From positions 10,964,410 to 11,028,409 of the forward strand of contig CM046870.1 in assembly GCA_025617745.1 (NCBI GenBank): DNA of 64,000 bases, given 5' to 3'. Positions 24,916 to 36,600 of this stretch are shown here, in pieces. The DNA is from Heliocidaris erythrogramma (lineage: Eukaryota > Echinodermata > Echinoidea > Camarodonta > Echinometridae). Each line of letters starts with the position of its first letter. Positions within the stretch are counted from its first letter, which is position 1. Below the pieces are notes generated by a model. That model was given only the letters and a program-made list of their open reading frames with translations, did not search any database and was not told where the DNA came from. The position numbers and the translations under genes were made by a program.

Positions 24916-25080
24916 TATCACAAGAATTCAAAGAGAAACAGCTTATTTTAAACATTTATCCTGTTTGTGTGTATATTAGCAGTGCGTCGCTCGAAGATTT
25001 TGAATGAGGGATAAGCTCACACACTTCTAGAAACGCCGCTGTTGTAACTATATCATAAACACATCGACACCAGTAGGCAC

Positions 25081-25086
25081 TTTATT
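25081..25086 (-). terminator. Polyadenylation signal of the receptor gene
   Basis: AATAAA on the minus strand about 105 bp past the stop codon. Canonical hexamer and sensible distance; cleavage site not verified. Confidence 0.5.
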
Positions 25087-25189
25087 CAGCTTTCTTGCTT
25101 TCCACGTTTACAAACGACTTTCAGAAAAATGTTCTTGAATTGTATTTCATTATTCAATACAAGATACTGGTAATTCGAGGGATTTGGCG

Positions 25190-25637
25190 CTACGCATTTG
25201 CGACTTCATATAGTGAGTCTGTAGTCCCAGCCGCCCCATCTGGCGTCATATAAAGACCCTCCTGTTCAGAATTGTTCTTCAAGTATGGCATGTAACCCCC
25301 ACTCGCTGCCATCTGATCTTTACTCACTGCAGGCGGCGGGGGAGGCGAGGGTGCTATTCCATCAGGTAAATCGTATAAAGTCGGTGAGGTACTGCCGTTG
25401 ACACCGTTCGAGTCGAAAGTTGGATTCTCATAGGATTGCTCTCCCGCTTGCTTCAGATTTAGTTCTGTGTAGGGTGGAGGTGGATCCTGTCTTACAGCGT
25501 CTAGATCCATGTAGAGAGGGTCATCGTTCGGATGACCACCGGGGAGTGACGGGGGTGCCTCGGCGCACTTGGTTGGTTGCGGCCGGGATCTGTAGTCGTT
25601 ACTAGACTGCTGTCCCGTTTGGCCATAAGCGAGTCTC
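25190..25637 (-). CDS. Receptor exon 14 (cytoplasmic tail)
   Basis: Encodes 149 residues ending in SLYEVANA and TAG at 25190-25192. Motifs: DPPPPYTEL (Y732, WW-domain type), SYENPTF (Y745), LYDLP (Y764), LYMTPD (Y805) and YMDL (Y718). Three YxxP and one YxN are SH2-type consensus sites; phosphorylation is inferred. Confidence 0.9.
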
Positions 25638-28600
25638 CTATGAAAGGGGGAAACCAGGGTATACTTTAGTAAACTAATTTAAGCCTTAGCCACTATAGAG
25701 CGGTGACCGGTCGCCAGTTGTAGTAGAAAAGTTTTTTTGCAGTCTTCTAAAAGTTGTCTTTGATCGGTAAATAGTTCTTTGAGGGTTTGGTAGCCAGTAT
25801 GTTTTCGATTATGCTACGAAATCCTTTTGCTGACCGATCTCTCTGTAGGCGTATGTTTTTCGATCTTTGATCTTTGATCGATATTTTAGAGGGAGGTGAC
25901 CGGTAGGCGACTGGTTTGTGGCCCGGTGGAGCCACTCCCCCGCAGAGGGGGACGCGTATGACCGTTACCAAAAATGCAAATAACCCCCTTTTGCAGTCAA
26001 TTTCAAGGACATTTTGTGAAATTTAACCCCCTTTTTAACGTCAAAACAAGGACAAAATGGTACTTTAAAATACCCCTATTTTTAAGATTGTAAGGACACT
26101 TTCGGAAACTTTCCCCTATTTTACCAATTTCAAGGACAAGACATTTATACCCTTTTTTCATTAACATATAGGTGTCCAAGACCCGATTCCTCAAATTACA
26201 AGTTCACACATAATTAATGTGTTATTCATTTAAAAATATTTCGGCAATAGTTCATATAAACTCCTGGGGAAAAACCATTGAACTCTATGGACCATATAGT
26301 TATTTGAAATAACCGCATTGTCTGAACACTCACAAATAGGCGAGGTTAAATAACCTCATATGTACAAGCTTATCTGAAGATAACCTTGTACTCCAGACTA
26401 GCTTTTATGGGTGAATAGGCTTCAACAGCTTTTGTGCGTATCAGCGTGCCTATTTCCAGTCTAGATCATTCATACACGAGATGGCCTATGGGTAGCCCTT
26501 GCGTATGTGGGGCTGTATCCAACATTCACTGTTGCAGCGGTCACAAATTAAATCTTGTTTAGAGCAATTTTGTTGTCTGCTTTTTACTGCTGCAACAGTG
26601 AATGTTGGACAGTCCCACATAGGCAAGGGCCTATGAGTGTAGTATAATAAGCAGCAATGCAATGGCCACTCATAGGCCCTTGCCTATGTGGGACTGTGTC
26701 CAACATTCACTGTTGCAGCAGTCAAAAGCAGACAACAAAATTGCTCTAAACAAGATTTAATTTTCTTAAATTTGCTAGATTACCTGATTCAGGGACTCTT
26801 CAAGTTCAACTCTTACTTTACCACACACAATTGTAATGTAGGGATTCAGACTTGAATTTGAAAATGAAATTTTCCTCTCCTGTATGAATGATCTAGCCTG
26901 GAATTTAGTGGCAAAGGGCCTGTTGATACACACAAAAGCTATTGAAGCCTATTCAATCATAAAAGCTAGTCTGGAGTACAAGGTTATCTTCAGATAAACT
27001 TGTAGTACATGTATAAGTGAGCAATTGCCTACGAGTACCTCATAGCTACAGTCCTATACTTCGTGTGTATAATGTAGGCAGTCATACACCTCATCTTTTT
27101 AAAACACCACTGCACAAAAGTCACCAATATTCACTCAAAATCGGCATTTAATTTTCAAAAACCGACCCCAAAATATCCAAGAAATACAATAAATTCAACT
27201 CACCAATGTTGGAAAATATATTTTCAAAAATCAAATCCGTAATTTACTGTTGATTCTCGCGAAACGAGCTATCGGAGTCATTGTGTACATTTCCTGGTCG
27301 CCGCGGGCGCCGACATCTCCCCAAAAGAGTTTTGTCCTCAAAAATTCGGTCCCTGTGGCATACACGGAAAAGTTCCGATTTTCTGTGTGCGCGATCGTAA
27401 AGATCGATGTGCGCTTGCGATCCCGAGTTTCTTCGTGGACAAAAATTGTATTGGCCGATTTTAGTCTAAGACATCGGCAGTTTGTAAACAACACGCGATC
27501 GCGAAACAAATCGGCGGGGATTTCTCCGGTTTTGGACAAGATTTTGACTTTGGATTTTGCTGAAAATATAAAAAGTTCTTCCTAACGGCCATTTGAGGTA
27601 GGAGTGAGATTTTTAAGGGCTGAATTTGAAAGCAAGTATTTAAAATATTTATCTTATTTTTTTCCCCCATACCTTTATTTAGTACATGCGACAGAAAATA
27701 CCAACTATTTTACAGAAATGTACCCGGGAGTGCCTACGAGTGCCTCATACCCATACACCCATAAACTAACATGAAAGCGTATGAATGGGACTGTAGTGTT
27801 ACTGTTAGTGTTACTAATACTATTGTAAGTTGAACTATTCATACCTGTGAAGTGTGATCACTGTGAAACATAAGTCCTTTCACACGACTTTCACGAAAAT
27901 CACGATTCGTGCATCTTCCCACTTCATCTTTGAAGGGCATATGATTATATAAGTGAAAATAGTCCTTCAAACTTGGTCAGCGCCGACGTTCCGGAATTGT
28001 TTTGAGGGAAACAAGATGGCGCTGGCGAGCTGCCAGTGGCGTCATGTTGCCTATGCTATGGCTAATCAGCGTGCATCGAGCGATCGAGCCCAACATACAG
28101 CCCAGTGGGAAAAACTTACCTTCGCGTCCGCCATCTTGCTGAGTGACGGCAGTACGGGGATTTTTTTTCTCAACGATGAACGCGCCCTCCCCGGCAGGCC
28201 CGCAGCTAGCGACTCGGCTCCGGGATTTTTCTTCATGCCTTGGGTTTTCTTCCCTTTTCCTGACCCCTATTTTATCAATTTCGAGGACACCTGCGCACCC
28301 CTATTTTCTATATTTCGAGGAATATTCTGTCCGCGGACGTTCCTTGAAATTTACCCCTATATCCGCGATTTTGGTAACGGTCATGCGGTCCCCAAGTCAC
28401 ATTGAGTGGCTCCACCGGTAGGCGACTGGTTTGTGGTTGACGGCGACAGAGGAGCATTTCTCTTTTGTTTACCTTCAGTAGCCAATAAGCAGTTAGATAA
28501 CAACCAGTTGGCAACCAGTTGTCGAAATTGCCAACCGATCACCCACTGAGACCTTAAGATACATAACAGATTGGATAAAATAAATTTTGTTGTCCATTCA

Positions 28601-31008
28601 CTGTGTTATCGATTCGAAAGTGACTGTTTCATGTAAAATGACATCAGTCAGTATCAAACAATTCCTGACTGCCATATTTGATTGTCTTTACAACAGACAC
28701 CGATAATGGTGTATTAGCAATGAATAAGCCATCATTTTTATTCATATGCTACTGAGTGCCATATGGCATATGGACCCCATTCCCATTCGATTCTTCAGCC
28801 CCAAGGCCATGTTTCATTTCAGAAATGAACAAGCATTAAAGCCTTTATAATGATACAATGTTACATTCTCTGTACCTGTTTTCTTTGGACCTCCTTAAGC
28901 AGATGACCCCGACAACGACCGCGATGATGATTACCACAATGAAGGCCACAGCGCCAAATGCAGCAGGTACGACATGGCTCTTAGCTGGCTCACCCGTATC
29001 AGGCTGTGTGACTGGAGGCAGTATCGTCGTCACTGGGGAAAGTAGTAAAGATAGTAATGTTGGTCAATATATCAAAAAGTTTCTAACGAATCTTCTGGTT
29101 CGCCAAAGGCACGTTAAAAACATGTTAACATCACACTGAAAGCTTGTTTCATTATATCAAACTTTTTAAAGGAATTAAAAGGAATTCATATTTCCAAAAC
29201 ACATATATGTATGTTAGCCGTTATGATCACTGAGACCACTTTTCGTAACTGTGATAAGATGACATGTGCATGTATACGACATTTGATACAAGTATTTAGT
29301 AAAGCTTTGATACAAAGATAAGGTAGTTAATAGTGAGGAGAGATAACGCAATTATTGCATTAACTATGACCAGCTGCGATTTGCCCAGTACCACTTGCTC
29401 AATGGTGTGTGGGTATAGCAGACAGATGTTAAAATCTCTAGAACTTGTCTTTCAGTTCTCATCCATAATTTGACCAAACTGGATGGGAGAATTTTCCTTG
29501 AGATCACCATAGCCACACGCTTCCTTTGTTCAATGGTGACTTTCCATTCATATTGCTCAATCATTTCTTATCTCTAATAATGCTTGCAGCTACTGAGCAT
29601 CTCCCTTCCACAAATCTTACTGAAGCATAGAGAGTCGAGTCACCAGCACATATTTCTACATAAGAGGGCCGAGAACTGAACCTTGAGGCAAAGATACGTT
29701 TATACGTGCAGCATGTAGCCACTGTGTTTACCCCGAGTACATCTATAAGAAGGCTTGCTATAACCAATTATATGCTACAACAATAACCAATTATATGCTA
29801 CAATAAATGCTACATTTATCAGGTAAAAAGTTGAAAATATCATTCATACCGACTTCAAAGATCTGTGATGAAGTGATTCCCTGCATACCAAGCATGACGC
29901 CCTCTCCGACGACCTCGGCTAGGGGGTCATCAGCGAAGCGGTCAACCCGATAAACAGCATTCTTGACCCAATCAGACCAGTAGATGAAGTCACCGTGAAT
30001 TGTCACTCCATAGGGCTGGGATGGGGACGGTAGGGTGGCTACCAGGGTCCGTTCATTGGTCACCAGGTTGTACTGCTCGATCTGGCTTTGGTCAGGGTGA
30101 TTGGAGTCACACCAATAAAGAATCCGTGCTGCTTGTTTGGAAGAAAAGAGAAACGACTGTAAAGGAAAGTAATTGTTTACAGGACCGTACAGATAAATCA
30201 TAAGTAATGTAGTGATGATCATTTTAAGTTATACGTGCATTAAGAAGGATAATAAAACAGCCAAAGTATTGCATTTTGGTGGATATGTCCTAATATATAT
30301 TTTCTTATTAGTACCCAATGAAGATGAAATGTTGGTACATTTCGGCTACCAAATTGTAATGTTAATGTAATATTGGTTATTTTTCTCGTAATAATAAGTT
30401 TCAGAAAATATCTGATTTCAATCTAAGGTTTTGTTATGCTAATGTAGGACAATGAAATTGTAAATATTGTTATTTGTTTTATTTAAATTGTAATTGAACC
30501 ACGAAATTGTCTTTTGTGATCTGTTCTATTGTAAAGGGCATAAAACCACTACATAGTTTATCATGCGCTGTATAAATCCATCTTTATTATTATTATTATA
30601 ATGTTATGAAGTGCCGAATGGGGTCGTTGGACCTAAACGTTTAACCCCAAAGGTAATGTGGCAGGACCCACCCCCCCCCCCCCCCCCCCCCCCCGGCTGT
30701 GAGATCACCACTAACTCCTAATCTGAAGGCACCCCAATAATAAATAACTTGAAGGATATGTACTGTTTACCTGTAGGATCGATAGTAATTCCATTTGGAA
30801 AGTTGAGATTTTCTGTGACGAGAATTTCCCGCCTAGCGCCTGATCTAGATGCCTTCTCTATCTTAGGAACACTGCCCCAATCTGTCCAGTAGATGTCGCT
30901 GTTAAAATGAATGGAAACCATTTGGTTGAGTTTAGTGATGCATTTGTTTAAACTACAATGTTCAGCTCCTTATGACTGTAAAATGTCACCTCTCTCTTTC
31001 TCTCTATT

Positions 31009-31040
<32 letters not shown>

Positions 31041-31062
31041 CGCGTGTATATATGTATATGTA

Positions 31063-31102
<40 letters not shown>

Positions 31103-31392
31103 GCGAAAGGAAATGAGAGAATAATGGTTGCGTAACTTAAATCAAAGTTCTCCAGAGCTGTCCTCCCTTTTTTGAATTTTTTTGCAAAGGCTGAAAAAAT
31201 GTCTCCGCCGGGAATCGAACCCGGGTCGTTGGCTTAGAACGCCAATGCCTTCTAAGCATTGTGTGTCCAGCTGAATTACCATGTAGTAATATATACATAT
31301 ATATATATATATATATACAAGGGTCCCAAGTCCTTGTGTTGCCATAAAGCCATTATGGTAATAGCCGGGAGGGCGCATTGTTATACATAATT

Positions 31393-31439
<47 letters not shown>

Positions 31440-33596
31440 ATATCATTGTCGAGGTCAGCATAAAAAGTGCTCAATGCGTACTGCAGAGCAATATACATGT
31501 AGTTTGTTCCTAGTGCTTTAGTCTCGCTACCACTGGTTTCACGCAACGGCGTTCATCAGGCGAATGACTGGGCATAGTTAGATCCGCATGGGACGATGTG
31601 GTTTGATACGGTCGAGTGGTTTCGGGGTGTGATGGCGGCATTTAGAGATAATCTCACTGCGTTTATTCAACGCGTTTGTTTTGTTTATTATTATCAGTAG
31701 CTTTTCTTCAAGGCAGAGGTTACAGTTTCCGCTTTTTCTCCTATGCGTATTAGATCTTTTCATGATGCTCCAAATAATTTCGTAGTCGATGCTTCTCTTT
31801 TTAAGTTCCCATACATATTTTGACAATTCGGTTTCATTTTCATATTTCTGGTTTCTAAATGATTTGGTGTGGTTTCTATACCTCTCTTTAAATGTTCCCC
31901 CTGTGTTTCCTATGTACGTTTTTGATTGTTCCCCGTGGGTTATTGTTGCCTTATAGACAACTGCCGAGATTAGGCAGTTCTCCTGTAGTGGGCAGTCCTC
32001 TTTTTTCCTGCAGTTGCACGTTTTTTCAGGGTGTTGGTTGAGGGGGTTTGTTTTTCTTAGTGTGCTGTCGTTGTGAGTTTTAATTATTGCGTCCATATTC
32101 TTCATGCAGCTGTAGCTTACTTTGGTATTATTTCGGTTGAAAATTTTATGGAGCTTGTGGCCGGTGGGGAAGTGCCTATCTACTAGGTTGATGAATAGCC
32201 TCCCTACTTTAGTCTTGACATTCGCGCTGTAAGGGGGTTGAACCAGATGGTTTTTCTGCCCCGGTTCCTTTTTCTTTTTGGCTCGGATTCCGATTCATTT
32301 TTAGTGTACCTTATTTCAGTGTTGTAGCCGCTTTTGTTCAAAGCTTCGTTGTATATAGGGGCTGCCTTTCTGAATGCTTCTTCGTTTGATGAAAGTGATG
32401 AAATGCGCTTTTCGATAGCGGCTGGGATATGTTTGATGACGGTAGGGGGGTGGTTGGATTGGTTGTGTACATATAGTGGTGTATCGTTGGGCTTCCTATA
32501 GGGGCGGGTAGTTCCCGTTTCTAGATCGAGAGTTACATCAAGATAATCGACTGATTTTAAGTTTGTTTCGACCGTAATTTGTAGCCCAAGACCCTTAAAG
32601 ATTCTAATTAGATCTTTTCTTGTTCTATCGGCTCTGCTGCCCGATGCCCGGCGCAGCACTCCCAGGCCGTCATCACGGTAGAGCCCGATACTATGCGTAT
32701 TAAGTTCTTGTAACTGTGAGAGGGCGTATAGTCCGACAAGTTCGCAGACCTCTGCCCCATCGTAAGCCCCCATAGACACATCGAATTCGCGCTTGGATTC
32801 CCTTTTGACCCATGGGGAGAAGTTGTTGTCGAATAGTAGGGTTCTTCTTGCATGTAAAATACTATCCATTTCAATGCTTTTGATAGGGGTAAACTTTTTG
32901 GCCCATTCAAGACAAGTGACTAATAGGTCTTGACTTATTGAAGGATAAAAATCCACTATGTCGAAGACTATAAAAGAGAGGGAGTCTTTATCCGGTAATT
33001 TCTTAAACCAATTTATAACGCTTGCGGTATTAGTCCATTGGTTGGACTAGGGCCAACCAATGACTAGGGCCAACCAATGGACTAATACCGCAAGCGTATT
33101 AATACCGCAAGCGTACAGGAGAACTGCCTAATCTCGGCAGTTGTCTATAAGGCAACAATAACCCACGGGGAACAATCAAAAACGTACATAGGAAACACAG
33201 GGGGAACATTTAAAGAGAGGTATAGAAACCACACCAAATCATTTAGAAACCAGAAATATGAAAATGAAACCGAATTGTCAAAATATGTATGGGAACTTAA
33301 AAAGAGAAGCATCGACTACGAAATTATTTGGAGCATCATGAAAAGATCTAATACGCATAGGAGAAAAAGCGGAAACTGTAACCTCTGCCTTGAAGAAAAG
33401 CTACTGATAATAATAAACAAAACAAACGCGTTGAATAAACGCAGTGAGATTATCTCTAAATGCCGCCATCACACCCCGAAACCACTCGACCGTATCAAAC
33501 CACATCGTCCCATGCGGATCTAACTATGCCCAGTCATTCGCCTGATGAACGCCGTTGCGTGAAACCAGTGGTAGCGAGACTAAAGCACTAGGAACA

Positions 33597-33646
<50 letters not shown>

Positions 33647-36600
33647 TGAGCATAAAAATAAGACAAAAACTGTCCACCTAATGTAGCATTTAGAGTTATA
33701 TTGTATAAACTGTATGTATATATATATATATATATAATGTGATATGAATGAGAGAATTCTCTAATTCCTTTCACATTGTCTTTATTTTCAAAAGAGTTGC
33801 CAAAGCTCTTGTATATTCTATTTCACTTACACATATACAGTTAACAACAAAATTATTCATACCCCTTGGAAAATTCTAGTTTTTTGCATTTTTCCTAAAA
33901 ATGAGTGGTTAACTGAATTTAATTGCACATCACATGAATACATTTAGTTATCATCTGCAAATGAATGCTGTTTCTGGTTTCACCTCATTTGCATAACAAT
34001 AGAAAAGGTGAATTATCCAAACTGGGTGATGTTCAAAATTATTCATACCCTTGGTGATCTATTGACTTTGTCAATCAGTATGAATCCAGTCCTTGTGATT
34101 AATGCTCGTAACACTTTCTTCACACTGTCACAATGCTTCTGGAGGTCTCTACTGAGATATCAGGCCAATACCTGGTCTCCAATGGCCCAATCTCCTTGAG
34201 GATGTTGTCCACACATGCCATCACCTGGTCTTCAGGGGATTCGGTGGATTTAAAGCAGATTTTGTGTTTGCAGGTGGTGTAGTTTTAGACGTCATGAGGA
34301 TAGGACTATGATATTGATATTTTCGTTAATATTCCTTACATTTTAATGACAATTCTGTATCTAAGTTGAAACAAAGCACTCTTCCTGGAGAGACTTCCCT
34401 AGAGGCATTCACTGTTGCACTGTCAAGGGAAGGTATTTCCTGATACTTTTGTTCCATTATTATTATGGTAGTTGTCTAAAGGTTGGATGGTGCCAATTTT
34501 ATCAGTTTATTCAGTTACACTGATTGACACATTTTTGATATGGACACCTGCAAGTGGGTACTCTAGTGAAGCTTAAAATACTGATCTTTATGTTCCAGTG
34601 CACTGTCAAACTAGTAGCATTTTGTGCACTGCAGCTGGTAACATGGAGGGCATATGGTATAAATTTGGTTTACATTCATTTTGATATCAAGGATTGTAGC
34701 TTTCATACCAAAGATACAAAGAATATACCATATGAAGATTGATATACAGTAACAGTCAATGTGGGATGTGTATGGTACTCAAAGGTTACATACTGTTATT
34801 CATGGTGACCTGACGTTAGAGTCAGGAAATGACTTTAATATCACCAACATGGCCTTCCTGAGCACTCTGATTAAGAATGGGGCTAATGAATAAAGGTGAA
34901 CCCTCCCACCAGGCAGTGCAAAAGGGAAGGGCTCTTCAGGAATGGTGCTTTGCTTTCATAAGTAGATACAGAATTTTCATTAAAATGCATGGAATAAATG
35001 ACCGAAAATTTTAATATCATAGTCCTGTCATCATGAAGTCGATAACTGCATCACCTGTAGGACACGAAATCTAATGAACTCCCTGAAGGTCAGGTGAAGG
35101 CATGTGTGGACACATCCTCAAGGAGATTGAGCCATTGGAGAACAGGTACTGGCCTGATATCCCAGCAGAGACCCCTCCGGAAGCCTTGTGACGGTGTATT
35201 ATAATAAAGTGAATTACAAGCATTAATCACAAGGATCGGATTCATACTGATTGACAAAGTCAATAAATCACCAAGGGTATGAATAATTTTGAACATCGCC
35301 CAGTTTGGATAACTCACCTTTTTCTATTGTTATGCAAATGAGGTGAAACCGGAAACGGCATTCATTTGCAGATGATAACTAAATGTATTCAAGTGATGTG
35401 CAAGTAACTTCATTTAACCATTCATTTTTAGGAAAAATGCAAAAAACTAGAATTTTCCAAGGGGTATGAATAATTTTGTTGTTAACTGTATATACTTACA
35501 CATATGATTTGTCAGGCCCGAGTTGTGTTTTTGTGGTCATTTTAATAATCTCGTTGTAGTCATTATCAAGAAGTTTTCGGCAACAGAGGGGTGATAACAA
35601 TATCATTAGTCAATATCATAGGCATCCCTGAAATTTTTGGTCATTGTCAATTAAGTCAAGACATAACCACGATTCCTCCTCATGGATGCTTTCATGAAGA
35701 GCTTTTTTTATCAACCAAACATTGAATTAAGCATTTGAAGCAACTCGTTAATGAAAATATAAAATAAACAAAACAAAAACAAAACAGAAACCGACTGTTT
35801 CAGATGAATTATGATGCCTGTAAATGGTTGTTCAGCCGCAGCAAATAACGTAGAAATAGATATCACGTAGGCAACGAGGTTGCATCTTGTAGAACCAAAT
35901 GCCATAGGCCAATGGCGTGAAATGCCGTGAAATGGCGTGAAATGCCTAACTTCAGTGGGTCGACCCATCATTTCCATCGCTGCATATATATTTATATATT
36001 TTGTGTCTTATATCAATCGATCATTAACCCCCTCACTATTTCGCTGTTCATCTCTTATTTCTCTGTGTCTCTCTCAAGCTTTGCCAATTTTTGCTCTCCT
36101 CTCTTAATCTCACTGACTTGTTTATTGTAAATACCAATCGCATACCTGTACTTTAATTTCATTTTGAATTTTGTTCTTACGATTTACTTTTCTTTCTGAT
36201 ATTCCCTTTCACTTTCTAGTGCGTCTGTCAATTTTCCTTCCTTTATTTTATTTCTTTTCTCTTCCTCTCTCTTATTTTTGAGAGATTTTAACATTTGTAT
36301 CTGAACGCTGTACAGGTGTAGATAAGTTACTACACAATACCAGAAAATCAAAACATGAATCAAGTCGAAACTATTTTATTATTCAGTCAAACCTCAATGC
36401 ACTCTATCAATTGAAATTAAGTTTATCAAAACATTTTCAATATTTAGTGCAATATCACGATAAATATTCTCAAAAAATGGAATTTGGGTCCCTGAACTAT
36501 TAAACTATTATCATCTTATCATTTTGGGGAGTAAAATTTTACTCTTCATTAATACATTTTTAACTTGTTTTATGTATACACTTTTCTATGTAAGTAATCT

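Noticed and set aside
27953-28405. 150-aa plus-strand frame
   Set aside because: Lies across the right end of the 2.5-kb inverted-end element and shows no recognised motif.
31199-31292. Functional tRNA-Ser gene
   Set aside because: The 5' acceptor strand is absent; (TA)n flank points to a repeat.
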